Part shown: positions 53,716 through 62,301 of the stretch, piece after piece
Position numbering within the stretch: the first letter of the stretch is position 1
Layout: each line of letters begins with the position of its first letter
NCBI RefSeq assembly: GCF_046244365.1
Contig: NZ_CP176395.1
Coordinates: 6,138,001 to 6,202,000 of the forward strand
From: Paenibacillus_V sp046244365
Lineage (GTDB): Bacteria > Bacillota > Bacilli > Paenibacillales > NBRC-103111
DNA: 64,000 nt
Direction: 5' to 3'
Program-made: the position numbers and the translations under genes
Notes under the pieces: generated by a model
Seen by the model: only the letters and a program-made list of their open reading frames with translations
Database searches by the model: none
What the model was told of the DNA's origin: nothing

Positions 53716-54117
53716 TTATTTCACCATTTCGGCTTGACGGATCGCAGGCGTTTCTACCTTCAGCTCGCCGAGTCCACGAATGAGCTTCTTCGCGTGTACC
53801 GTCTCTGGCTTCAATACCGATATCATATAATCGATAGCCAGCTGAGGATCAACCGTTTCACCGCAAGTATAGCAATCAAGTGCGGCAAAACCTCTCTCAG
53901 GATACGTATGAATCGAGATATGGCTTTCCGATAACATAACTAAGACCGTTGCGCCTTGTGGTTCGAATTGTTTGGCTTGAACCGACAATACGGTCGCGCC
54001 ACAAACCTCAGCAGCTTCTACCATTTGTGCTTGCAGCCATTCCGCGTTGTTGAGAAGGTCAAAATTGACTCCCCAAGTGTCTACGGCAACGTGGCGCCCG
54101 AAAGTTGAGTATTCCAT
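53716..54117 (-). CDS. speD: S-adenosylmethionine decarboxylase proenzyme
   Basis: SpeD makes decarboxylated SAM, the aminopropyl donor for spermidine. The 133-residue proenzyme is of the short bacterial class. It should self-cleave before Ser65 in LSESHISIHTYPERG, creating the pyruvoyl group, with His70 and Cys85 (DCYTCGE) as the family's catalytic partners. GGAAGGGGG lies before ATG 54117. No spermidine synthase is nearby. The upstream leader (54118-54240) is unusually structured. Confidence 0.94.
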   Translation of the reverse strand: MEYSTFGRHVAVDTWGVNFDLLNNAEWLQAQMVEAAEVCGATVLSVQAKQFEPQGATVLVMLSESHISIHTYPERGFAALDCYTCGETVDPQLAIDYMISVLKPETVHAKKLIRGLGELKVETPAIRQAEMVK

Positions 54118-54165
54118 CTTCCGGTTCCCCCTTCCTAGGAATAAAATTGTTTGATTTCATCCGCT

Positions 54166-54229
54166 AGGACCTACGTCATTCACTTCTCGAGGGAATAATC
54201 TCTCGCAACATTACATGTCCTGAGTGAAT
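54166..54229 (-). promoter_or_regulatory. Structured leader upstream of speD, possible pseudoknot
   Basis: On the minus strand the transcript would contain ATTCACT (54229-54223), AGGAC (54221-54217), a CGAG...CTCG hairpin, AGTGAAT (54184-54178) and GTCCT (54170-54166). ATTCACT/AGTGAAT and AGGAC/GTCCT interlock in the order 1-2-1'-2', which could fold as a pseudoknot or as alternative stems. It ends about 50 bases before the speD start. Apart from this and the terminator below, the gap 54118-54502 shows nothing clear. Confidence 0.4.
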
Positions 54230-54417
54230 CCTGGTTCCTATAAAGTTTTCAACGAAGATAAAAATAACATCTATTGACCGGAAATGCAATACTTTTTTTT
54301 GTAAAGCCAGCTTTTGACACCCGCTGAACAGCATATGCCGGCCTGACGCCGAAAGTGCCTGATTCCGCACATTTTCACCCTAAAATAAAGGTATTTATCA
54401 CGAATTGCCCTTCCATA

Positions 54418-54445
54418 AAAACAATAAGACCCGCTCTAGGCGGGC
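54418..54445 (-). terminator. Terminator after the 192-residue gene
   Basis: CCCGC-CTAGA-GCGGG stem (minus strand), then TTATTGTTTTT. It lies about 60 bases past the stop. Confidence 0.6.
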
Positions 54446-54502
54446 CGCTGCGTTCAACAATTTGTCATAATTCCCATGCATTCACATCAACGCTATGTTT
54501 AG

Positions 54503-55081
54503 TTAAGCTTCCAGTACGAACAAACGGTGCGCGAGCATTTTGAGGTGCTCGTCGATCGCGTCTTTCTCTCCGCTTTGGTTGCGCAAATCAAGAAAATGGT
54601 CGATTTCGTACCAAATCTTCTGGATTTCACGCTCGGCTTCGCTGCGACGGAACATTCGTTCAAATTCTCCGATCGTATCTTTGTACTCGTATACGATCTT
54701 CTCCTGATTTCCTTTAAGCTCGACGATTCTCACAACAGTTCCTGCGGCATACTGGTACACCATGGTGTAACCGGTATAGATGCGATTGACGATCGCACTG
54801 CCTTTAAAATCGGATAAAGCCTTACGCATTAGATTGACGAGGTTCGGATTCGTAAAACGGCATGAGCCTTCAAACACATACTTTCCCATTTTGCGCTCGA
54901 ATGACAACGCAATTTGATCGCCCGGGCGGTCCATAAACACGACTTCTTGGCTTCCGTTTTCCAGCACTTTTACTTGCAAAAGATTCTGATGCCCTTGAAA
55001 CATCGCAATAAACCTCGACATTTCCGCTTCCGTTAACTCCAGGCAGGTTTTGACGTATTCGGTCGCTAACCTTTGCGCCAT
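54503..55081 (-). CDS. Conserved-looking cytoplasmic protein, function unknown
   Basis: A 192-residue protein with no signal peptide or membrane span. It mixes beta-rich sequence (LLQVKVLENGSQEVVFMDRP, KYVFEGSCRFTNPNLVNL) with a C-terminal helical part (EREIQKIWYEIDHFLDLRNQ). GAGGGATTTTT precedes ATG 55081. It stands alone between speD and another unknown gene with its own terminator. I could not place it in a family. The balanced composition and good ribosome site argue for a real gene. Confidence 0.8.
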   Translation of the reverse strand: MAQRLATEYVKTCLELTEAEMSRFIAMFQGHQNLLQVKVLENGSQEVVFMDRPGDQIALSFERKMGKYVFEGSCRFTNPNLVNLMRKALSDFKGSAIVNRIYTGYTMVYQYAAGTVVRIVELKGNQEKIVYEYKDTIGEFERMFRRSEAEREIQKIWYEIDHFLDLRNQSGEKDAIDEHLKMLAHRLFVLEA

Positions 55082-55434
55082 AAAAATCCCTCGATTCTGT
55101 TTTTCAAGCCCTTTGAAACCTTTACACTTATCATTATACTACAGGCTGCATCAATATTCCTGCAACGAATTCTGACGATTCAGGCAAATTCGCTGAAAAA
55201 ACCGCTTTTAGTATCGAGAATATCGCCATAACCTTATGTTTCCGTTTCGATTCCTCCGTCTCCCTTGGATATGGATGGGGAGTTCTCTTTATTTTACTGC
55301 AATTCTCGCCTATCTGCAAAATATCTCCGTATTCCTACTCCCAAACTAAAGAGAGCTTTCCGCGACAGAACAAAGGACCGTCCGCATGGTATACGGCACA
55401 GTCCAATATTCATGGCTATCTCTCGTCGCCGAGC
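55082..55434 (-). other. Intergenic stretch with one hairpin
   Basis: About 350 bases without a supported gene. A hairpin GGAC-c-GT-CCG...CGG-c-AC-a-GTCC (55375-55404) lies 30 bases past the stop of the 156-residue gene and may be its terminator, although the following T-run on the minus strand is weak. A 61-codon minus-strand frame here has no ribosome site. Confidence 0.45.
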
Positions 55435-55905
55435 TTAAACGATGTGTACGAGCTCCTTGAAAAGAACGGTATCTCCTTCTTGCGGCGATGTAGGCACTCC
55501 GCCCACGCTGTTCAGGCCGAAATGGTTCGCCACGACGTTCGTGACGCTGGATAGTAAAATAACCACTTCATAATGAAAATTAACCGCAGAAATGTTCGTA
55601 TTGAAGGAACGGAAAGAATTGGCTGCTATCGTTTGTGCCACGCTCGACAATACGACCGGACTGTTCTGGTTGTTCCAGCTGAACACGACAACTCTTACTT
55701 GGACAGGCGAAGAACGGCGGTTTACCACCTCCGTATGGGAAAACTCCGTATTTGCATTCTTGTTGATGATTCCGGTAGTCAGTGTCACTACATTCTCGAT
55801 ATCGGCATGCTCCTGCAGCGACTTGACGTATACGGCGACCTTCTTTTTGATCGCTTCCTTTCTAATCGAGTTGACTCGCATAGTCGGACGCTTATTGGTT
55901 CTCAT
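55435..55905 (-). CDS. Hypothetical protein with basic N-terminus and beta-rich body
   Basis: A 156-residue product starting MRTNKRPTMRVNSIRKEAIKKK at ATG 55905, chosen because AGGAGGAG lies eleven bases upstream. The N-terminal 35 residues are strongly basic. The rest is rich in Val, Asn and Ser with alternating hydrophobic residues (VVTLTTGIINKNANTEFSHT, VQVRVVVFSWNNQNSPVVL), suggesting a small beta-sandwich. There is no signal peptide, which would fit a spore-surface or cytoplasmic protein. No family is recognised with confidence. Confidence 0.72.
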   Translation of the reverse strand: MRTNKRPTMRVNSIRKEAIKKKVAVYVKSLQEHADIENVVTLTTGIINKNANTEFSHTEVVNRRSSPVQVRVVVFSWNNQNSPVVLSSVAQTIAANSFRSFNTNISAVNFHYEVVILLSSVTNVVANHFGLNSVGGVPTSPQEGDTVLFKELVHIV

Positions 55906-55991
55906 TTTAGCGAACTCCTCCTTATACATTTCTATTTCTAGTAAATGCAGAAGAGAGTCCGTTTGCTAGGACGAATTGCACCTATTAATAG

Positions 55992-56026
55992 AAAAAGCGC
56001 CGAAACGGCTCTGTGCCGTCAGCGCT
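55992..56026 (-). terminator. Terminator after ysxC
   Basis: AGCGCT-GACGGC-ACA-GAGCCGTTTC-GGCGCT (minus strand) with imperfect stem, followed by TTTTT, seven bases after the stop. Confidence 0.75.
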
Positions 56027-56032
56027 ACTCTA

Positions 56033-56767
56033 CTATTTTGCGGGTTTTTCCAGATCCTGTTGTTGCTCTTCCTCTTGAGCTTGGGTTTGGGTTTGGGCTT
56101 GGGCTTGGGTTTGGGTTTGGGTTTGGGCTTGGGCTTGAACCTGTTCCGGTTCATGCTCTTGCTCCAAGCTTTCTTCTTCGTTCCATTCGAGCTTTTCCTT
56201 AATGATATCCCAAAGCTCGTCCTTCCCCATGCCGGTTTCCGACGAGAATAAAATAAAACGGTCGGCGGAGTGAAAACCCAACGTTTGCTTCACGATTTTC
56301 ACATGTTTCTGCCACTGGCTGCGGCTTATTTTGTCCGCTTTGGTCGCTACGACGCATACCGGAAGACCGAGATGCTTGAGCCATTCATACATCGACTGAT
56401 CGTCCTTGGACGGCGCATGTCTAACGTCTACAAGCTGCAAAATGAGCTTGAGCTCGTCCCTCTGCGTCAAATACTGCTCGATGAATTTCCCCCATCGCTC
56501 GCGCTCCGACTTGGACACCTGAGCGTAGCCGTAGCCCGGCAAGTCGACGAAAAATAAATCCTCGTTTATTTTATAATAATTCAGCGTTTGCGTCTTGCCG
56601 GGCTTGGAGCTTGTACGGGCTAAGTTTTTGCGTTGGATCATCTTGTTGATCAAAGACGATTTGCCTACGTTGGACCGGCCGGCAAGCGCGATTTCCGGCA
56701 GTCCGTCCTCCGGATATTGCGACGGGCTAACTGCGCTTATGACGAATTCGGCGTTCTTGACCTTCAA
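56033..56767 (-). CDS. ysxC: Ribosome biogenesis GTPase YsxC/EngB with Gln-rich tail
   Basis: An essential-type GTPase for 50S subunit assembly. The 244-residue product has G1 AGRSNVGKSSL (29-39), G2-region KPGKTQTLNYY, G3 DLPGYGYA (75-82) and G4 TKADK (142-146). The body matches the usual length of about 195 residues. Residues 195-244 are an extra low-complexity acidic/Gln tail (QAQAQTQTQT...EEEQQQDLEKPAK) encoded by a hexanucleotide repeat. The gene lies upstream of the hem and spe genes and downstream of lonA, as in B. subtilis (lonA-ysxC-hemA). Here lonA and ysxC are separated by 1.1 kb of repeats. Confidence 0.93.
   Translation of the reverse strand: MKVKNAEFVISAVSPSQYPEDGLPEIALAGRSNVGKSSLINKMIQRKNLARTSSKPGKTQTLNYYKINEDLFFVDLPGYGYAQVSKSERERWGKFIEQYLTQRDELKLILQLVDVRHAPSKDDQSMYEWLKHLGLPVCVVATKADKISRSQWQKHVKIVKQTLGFHSADRFILFSSETGMGKDELWDIIKEKLEWNEEESLEQEHEPEQVQAQAQTQTQTQAQAQTQTQAQEEEQQQDLEKPAK
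56075..56137 (-). repeat. Hexanucleotide repeat coding the EngB tail
   Basis: Plus-strand reading shows about ten units of TTGGGY TTGGGY (GGGTTT and GGGCTT alternating), giving Gln-Ala and Gln-Thr dipeptides. Six-base units keep the frame when copy number changes. Confidence 0.85.
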
Positions 56768-56850
56768 CCCCGTTCACTCCCTTCTATGGACTTTTCAAAG
56801 CTTAGTTTTAAAAGCAAAAACCAAAAACTTTTTTTACCCCTAATTCCTAG

Positions 56851-56937
56851 CCCTAAAAGCATTTTTAACCTTAAAGCGTTTCTATCCTTAAAGGCGTTTT
56901 TACCCCTAAAGCGTTTCTACCCCTAAAGGCGTTCCTA
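56851..56937. repeat. Five 17/18-bp iterated units upstream of ysxC
   Basis: Units at 56851, 56868, 56885, 56903 and 56920 follow the pattern CCCYTAAAGCGTTTCTA, alternating 17 and 18 bases (AAAGCG then AAAGGCG). A 9-bp palindrome CCTCCCCTT-CA-AAGGGGAGG lies just beyond (56950-56969). The sequence up to 57240 is C-rich and low in complexity. Confidence 0.7.
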
Positions 56938-57243
56938 CCCCTCCTAAATCCTCCCCTTCAAAGGGGAGGACCCCATAGGACTCCGCCCTCTGGACTCCCG
57001 CTAAGGGCCCCGCCCTCAGACTCCCGAACATCGAGGGCCTCGCCCTCAACCCTCCCATTTCAAGTAACAAAGTACCCCACAAAGCGTTCTAACCATCCTA
57101 CCGCCTAGGAGACGACCTTTTTTCAATCTGCCCAAACAGTGACTTTCGATCTTCTAGCCACCATGACCTGGAGAGTCGACACTTTCTAAACACTATGTTA
57201 CTTAAGATCGCCAACTACTCGAATTCTAGCCAAGTTGAGACAA

Positions 57244-57453
57244 TAGTGAATGTAGGTTCACTATTACTGAAGTAAAGTTCACTATTTACACCTGTTTCAC
57301 TCTCTACCGGCCATATAGTGAACCTCACGTAACTATTTTTCCGTTACATTCACTAATAGTGAACTTTTGTTCACTATTCAGACCAGAGGACCGTCTAGAG
57401 AGCAAAATAGTGAAGTTGAGTTCACTAATAATGAACTTATATTCATTATTTCA
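57244..57453. repeat. Second array of TAGTGAAC-type palindromes
   Basis: At least five units of the family seen at 4688-4893. Clear ones are 57244-57263 and 57357-57376 (TAGTGAAC-TTTT-GTTCACTA). Degenerate units lie at about 57264-57287, 57314-57337 and 57408-57453. Confidence 0.78.
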
Positions 57454-57540
57454 GCTAGCTTCGCATTTTTAGCGCAGCATCTCGACTTGCGAGGATAAGA
57501 AGCAACTACGAACAGCAATAAGCAAATGACTGGCGTCCTA

Positions 57541-57793
57541 TCAACCTGCGAGTGGCAGACAGCCGCCAGCCGATCAGCAGTACCCGTAACCTGCATCCGG
57601 CAGACAGCCACCAACCGATCAACATTCCCCACAACATGCATCCGGCAGATTGCCACCAGCCCTCAGCAGTCCCAGCAATCTGCAACCGACAGCGACCAGC
57701 CGACCAGCAGTACCAGCAATCAGCATGCGGCAGATAGCTACCAACCCTCAGCAGTCCCCAAAACCTGCATCCGGCAGATAACCACCAGCCGAT
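57541..57793. repeat. Degenerate 41-45-bp tandem repeats
   Basis: Six consecutive units (starts 57541, 57575, 57620, 57664, 57705, 57749) share CAGCAGT...CTGCATCCGGCAGA..GCCACCAACC. Lengths vary between 41 and 45 bases, so no reading frame is kept. The minus-strand open frames across them are Cys/Trp-rich and not protein-like. Confidence 0.75.
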
Positions 57794-57846
57794 CACTACC
57801 AACTGCAACCCGCGATCATTCTCCCGTATTGCTCGCACCCGCGCGA

Positions 57847-57875
57847 AACCCCAAGAGCATAGCGCTCTTGGGGTT
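57847..57875 (-). terminator. Terminator after lonA
   Basis: A perfect 12-bp stem AACCCCAAGAGC (57847-57858) with 57864-57875, then TTT on the minus strand. It is 12 bases past the lonA stop. Confidence 0.85.
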
Positions 57876-57886
57876 ACATTGCATAT

Positions 57887-60235
57887 TTACTGGGGAGTCG
57901 CCACTTTTTCAGCCGGCTGGACAAGCGCGTGTTCGAGCACTTCATCCATATGACCTACCGGGATAAACGTCAGATCGTTTCGCACGCTTTCCGGTACTTC
58001 ATGGATATCCTTCTCATTGTCCTTCGGCATCAGCACCGTTCGGATGCCTGCGCGGTGGGCGGCCAGCGACTTTTCCTTCAAACCGCCGATCGGCAGTACG
58101 CGCCCTCGCAGCGTAATCTCACCGGTCATCGCCACCTCGCGGGAAACCGGAATATTCGTAAGCGCCGAGATAAGCGCCGTCGCCATCGTAATACCTGCGG
58201 ACGGACCGTCCTTCGGAATGGCGCCTTCGGGAATATGAACGTGTATATCGTTCTTCTCATGAAAATCCGAAGGAATATTCAGTACACCCGCACGGGAACG
58301 GGTATAGCTGAATGCCGCTTGAGCCGACTCCTTCATCACGTCGCCCAGCTTGCCCGTAAGCGTCAGCTTGCCGCTGCCCGGCATCACCGTCACTTCGATG
58401 ACCAGCGTATCGCCTCCGACTTCCGTCCAGGCGAGCCCGGTTACCGCTCCGATCTGATCCTGCTCTTCCGCCATGCCGTAACGGAACTTCGAAGGTCCGA
58501 GATAATCTTTCAGATTATCATTCGTAATGACGACCTTTTTGTCCGGATTCGTTACGATTTCCTTTGCCGCTTTCCGGCACAAGCTTGCCGTTTGCTGCTC
58601 CAGATTACGCACGCCGGATTCCCTCGTGTATTCGCGGACGAGCTTCATCAGCGTCGCTTCTTCCAGCACAAGCTGTCCGGGTTCCAATCCGTGCTCGCGT
58701 TCCTGCTTCGGAAGCAAATATTTTTTGACGATCTCCAGCTTTTCGATCTCCGTGTATCCCGGAATGTAGAGCATCTCCATCCGATCGAGCAGAGGACGCG
58801 GAATGTTGTGAACGGCATTAGCCGTCGTCACAAACATCACATTCGATAAGTCAAACGGCAGTTCAATAAAATGATCGCTAAAAGTGCTGTTTTGCTCAGG
58901 GTCAAGCACCTCAAGTAAGGCGGACGCCGGATCTCCGCGGAAATCCATCGCCATCTTATCGATTTCGTCGAGCAAAAAGACCGGATTGCTTGTTCCCGCC
59001 GTCTTCATCCCTTGAATGATGCGTCCCGGCATAGCTCCGACATACGTCCTGCGGTGACCGCGAATTTCCGCTTCGTCGCGCACGCCGCCAAGCGAAACGC
59101 GAATGAATTCGCGTCCGAGCGACCTTGCGATCGAGCGGGCGATCGACGTTTTCCCGACGCCTGGCGGCCCGACCAGGCATAGGATGGGACCTTTCAGCTT
59201 TTTGACCAGCTTCTGAACGGCCAAATACTCGAGTACCCGTTCCTTCGGCTTCTCAAGTCCGTAATGATCCTCGTTCAAAATTTGCTCGGCCTTGACGATA
59301 TCAAGATCGTCATCCGACGCTTTCGACCATGGAAGCGACAGCAGCCAATCGATATAGTTGCGAATGACGCTTCCTTCCGCCGAAGAAGCAGGCATTTTTT
59401 CCAGCCTGTCGATTTCCTTCTCGATCTTCTCCCGCACTTTGTCAGGCACGTTCGCCTCGGACAGCTGATTGCGAAGCTCCTCGATTTCGCCGGCGCGTCC
59501 TTCTTTCTCGCCTAGCTCTTTTTGGATCGCCTTCATTTGCTCGCGCAGGTAATACTCTTTTTGCGTCTTTTCCATTTGCTTCTTGACGCGCTGGCTGATT
59601 TTACGTTCCAGCTCGAGCACTTCGCGCTCGTTGTTAAGAATGTCAAGCAGCTTTTCAAGCCGCTGCCTGACATCGATCGTTTCGAGAATTTCTTGCTTGT
59701 CTTTGATTTTGAGCGAGAGGTGGCTGCAAATGACGTCCGCAAGCCTGCCCGGCTCCTCGATATCCGAAACGGCGGCAAGCGTTTCCGGCGTTACCTTCTT
59801 CGACAAATTGATATAGTGCTCGAACTGGCTCAGCACCGTCCGCATCAAAGCGTCGATTTCAGGGTCGGCTAGCTCCTGCTCGGGCAGTTCCTTCGCGTTG
59901 ACTTCATAGTACTCGTCGTTAATCAGATATTCCACGACTTCCGCACGCATCGTACCTTCAACGAGAACGCGAATCGTACCATTCGGTAGCTTAAGCATTT
60001 GACGCACTTTGGCTATCGTGCCGATGCGGTAAATATCTTCCTTGGTAGGCTCCTCGATGTTCATTTCCGATTGGGAACAAAGGAGAATCAAGCTGTCGTC
60101 GACCATCGCCCGCTCAAGCGCGCGAACCGACTTCTCCCGCCCGACATCCAAATGCAGGACCATGCTCGGATACACCAGAAGTCCCCGCAACGGCAGAAGC
60201 GGCAGCCGTTTTATCTTCGTTTTGGTCGGACCCAT
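57887..60235 (-). CDS. lonA: ATP-dependent protease LonA
   Basis: A 782-residue cytosolic AAA+ protease that degrades misfolded and regulatory proteins. The N-terminal substrate domain (about 1-200) leads to a coiled coil. Walker A is GPPGVGKT (356-363), Walker B FLLDEIDK (420-427), and the Ser-Lys dyad Ser679 (PKDGPSAGITMA) and Lys722 (GLKEKSLAAHRAG) has the same numbering as in E. coli Lon. The start ATG 60235 follows GGAGGTGCTGG; the longer open frame overlaps lonB and is rejected. No CIRCE or CtsR box is visible in the 95-base gap before it. Confidence 0.96.
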   Translation of the reverse strand: MGPTKTKIKRLPLLPLRGLLVYPSMVLHLDVGREKSVRALERAMVDDSLILLCSQSEMNIEEPTKEDIYRIGTIAKVRQMLKLPNGTIRVLVEGTMRAEVVEYLINDEYYEVNAKELPEQELADPEIDALMRTVLSQFEHYINLSKKVTPETLAAVSDIEEPGRLADVICSHLSLKIKDKQEILETIDVRQRLEKLLDILNNEREVLELERKISQRVKKQMEKTQKEYYLREQMKAIQKELGEKEGRAGEIEELRNQLSEANVPDKVREKIEKEIDRLEKMPASSAEGSVIRNYIDWLLSLPWSKASDDDLDIVKAEQILNEDHYGLEKPKERVLEYLAVQKLVKKLKGPILCLVGPPGVGKTSIARSIARSLGREFIRVSLGGVRDEAEIRGHRRTYVGAMPGRIIQGMKTAGTSNPVFLLDEIDKMAMDFRGDPASALLEVLDPEQNSTFSDHFIELPFDLSNVMFVTTANAVHNIPRPLLDRMEMLYIPGYTEIEKLEIVKKYLLPKQEREHGLEPGQLVLEEATLMKLVREYTRESGVRNLEQQTASLCRKAAKEIVTNPDKKVVITNDNLKDYLGPSKFRYGMAEEQDQIGAVTGLAWTEVGGDTLVIEVTVMPGSGKLTLTGKLGDVMKESAQAAFSYTRSRAGVLNIPSDFHEKNDIHVHIPEGAIPKDGPSAGITMATALISALTNIPVSREVAMTGEITLRGRVLPIGGLKEKSLAAHRAGIRTVLMPKDNEKDIHEVPESVRNDLTFIPVGHMDEVLEHALVQPAEKVATPQ

Positions 60236-60330
60236 TGTTCCAGCACCTCCAATGTATGTGAAACCAACAAGCTGCTGTTCATTAACGGATCGCAGTAACA
60301 CTACGGCGATCTTAGTTATTTTACCAAAAC

Positions 60331-62022
60331 TTAATTCAAAATACCAATTCCGGGCGTTGCCGCTATAACGTCGCTCGGTGCCGGCACTTGGACCGTACGT
60401 TCGCCGATCTTGACGCCCAGCGCTTCGCGCAGCACGTCCTCGATCGTATCGACCGGGATGATCGTGATGCCGTCCAGCGTAGTAAACAGCTCCTGCCAAT
60501 TTTCCCGGGGGATGATGACCTTGGTGACGCCGGCTTGCACAGCCGCCTCCACTTTGGCTACAACGCCGCCGATCGGCTTCACGTTGCCGTGAATGCTGAC
60601 CTCGCCCGTCATCGCAAGCCGGTTGTCCACCGGAATCCGGTTGATTGCGGACGCGATTGCCGTAGCCATCGAAATGCCCGCCGATGGCCCGTCGATCGGA
60701 ACGCCGCCCGGGAAGTTAATATGCAGATCGTAGTCGTCCGGATTCATGTCCAGACGCCGCAGCACGGTTAAGACGTTCTCCACGGAGCCTCTCGCCATGC
60801 TTTTGCGCCGCAGCGTTCTGGAGCCTCCGCCGACTTCTTCCTCGTCTACAACGCCTGTAATATTAAACACGCCTTTACCCGGCTGGCTCGTCTGAATGGC
60901 CGTTACTTCTATCTCCAGCAGCGTGCCGAGGTTCGGTCCGTAGACGGCCAACCCGTTGACGAAGCCGATTTGCGGCTGTCCGGGCACCTTTTTCTCCGGT
61001 CTAGGCGAAAGCTGGCTGCTGCTTACGACCCACTCGACGTCAGCGGCCCCCATCTCTTCACGGTTGTCGGTCATCGCTAACCCGGCAGCAAGCTGAACGA
61101 TATTTACCGCTTCGCGTCCGTTGGTCGCATACCGTTTGATGACTTCAATCGCTTGACGGTTCTCGGGAAACCCGATTTTGCGAACGGCGTTCGTCGCGAT
61201 TTGGCCGATTTCATCGGGCAGAAGCGGCCGGAAAAAGATTTCCATACAACGAGAACGGATAGCTGGCGGAATTTCCTGAGGCGTCCGTGTCGTGGCACCT
61301 ACAAGCCGGAAATCGGCAGGAAGCCCGTTTTGAAAAATATCGTGAATATAGCTAGGTATATTACTGTCCTCGGAATTATAATACGCACTCTCCAGGAATA
61401 CTTTCCGGTCTTCCAGCACCTTCAGCAATTTATTCATCTGAATCGGATGCAGTTCCCCGATTTCGTCAATAAAGAGTATCCCGCCATGCGCTTTCGTTAC
61501 CGCTCCGGGCTTGGGCTGCGGGATGCCGGCGACGCCCATCGCTCCCGCACCTTGATAAATCGGATCGTGAACGGAGCCGATCAGCGGATCGGCGATCCCT
61601 CTTTCGTCGAAACGGGCCGTCGTCGCGTCGATTTCCGTAAACTTGGCGTCATATTTAAACGGCGAGCTGCCGCTTTTTTTCGCTTCTTCCAGCACGACTC
61701 GGGCCGCTGCCGTTTTGCCGACACCCGGAGGACCGTAGATGATCACATGCTGCGGATTCGGCCCGCAGAGCGCTGCTTTCAGCGCGCGAAGCCCTTCCTT
61801 TTGCCCGACGATATCGTTCATGGCGGCAGGCCGCGTTTTCTCGGAGAGCGGCTTTGTCAACGAAACGGAGCGCAGTTTGCGCAGCTTCTCCAGCTCCTTT
61901 TTGGACTCGCGGTCGATTGCCGTACGGTTCGTTTGCTGATTGCGCAGCAAATTCCAGAAATAAAGACCGATGACAACCGCAAAAAATAATTGAATGACCA
62001 TTAAAATCAAGCTAAGACTCAT
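60331..62022 (-). CDS. lonB: Membrane-anchored Lon-like protease LonB
   Basis: A 563-residue protease typical of spore formers, where it acts in the forespore. It has an N-terminal span (LILMVIQLFFAVVIGLYFW), Walker A GPPGVGKT (97-104), Walker B ILFIDEIGE (182-190) and a C-terminal Lon protease domain with the Ser motif DGPSAGISMATA and Lys in GGVVAKVEAAVQAG. AAAAGGGGAGG precedes ATG 62022. It lies directly upstream of lonA, as in B. subtilis. Confidence 0.95.
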   Translation of the reverse strand: MSLSLILMVIQLFFAVVIGLYFWNLLRNQQTNRTAIDRESKKELEKLRKLRSVSLTKPLSEKTRPAAMNDIVGQKEGLRALKAALCGPNPQHVIIYGPPGVGKTAAARVVLEEAKKSGSSPFKYDAKFTEIDATTARFDERGIADPLIGSVHDPIYQGAGAMGVAGIPQPKPGAVTKAHGGILFIDEIGELHPIQMNKLLKVLEDRKVFLESAYYNSEDSNIPSYIHDIFQNGLPADFRLVGATTRTPQEIPPAIRSRCMEIFFRPLLPDEIGQIATNAVRKIGFPENRQAIEVIKRYATNGREAVNIVQLAAGLAMTDNREEMGAADVEWVVSSSQLSPRPEKKVPGQPQIGFVNGLAVYGPNLGTLLEIEVTAIQTSQPGKGVFNITGVVDEEEVGGGSRTLRRKSMARGSVENVLTVLRRLDMNPDDYDLHINFPGGVPIDGPSAGISMATAIASAINRIPVDNRLAMTGEVSIHGNVKPIGGVVAKVEAAVQAGVTKVIIPRENWQELFTTLDGITIIPVDTIEDVLREALGVKIGERTVQVPAPSDVIAATPGIGILN

Positions 62023-62301
62023 ATTCGTCCTCCCCTTTTGACCGGACGCCTTCCAATCGGCCCGGTATGGAACGTTCCATGTTGAAAATCCCTACCTGAT
62101 AGTATTGCCTGCTGCAGCCAGCATTATCCATGGAATTTGTTTTCGATTTTGGCTAATCGGCAAAAAAACGGACTTCTTATTCCCTCTCCATCATGAAAAG
62201 CCATATAGCGGCATGCTTTCGGATGCATGACTTTCTCCGTTTTGCGCCATTCTACTCGTATGTTTGTTATGGATTTGTCGAGCTGGAAGGGGATGACGAG
62301 C

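Noticed and set aside
55134..55319. 61-codon minus-strand frame between two unknown genes
   Set aside because: No ribosome site and no recognisable features.
57378..57838. Cys/Trp-rich minus-strand frames across the 41-45-bp repeats
   Set aside because: Repeat units differ in length and break the frame, no ribosome site is present, and composition is not protein-like.
60236..60499. 88-codon N-terminal extension of LonA
   Set aside because: It overlaps the end of lonB, shows no Lon similarity, and the GGAGGTG ribosome site fits ATG 60235.
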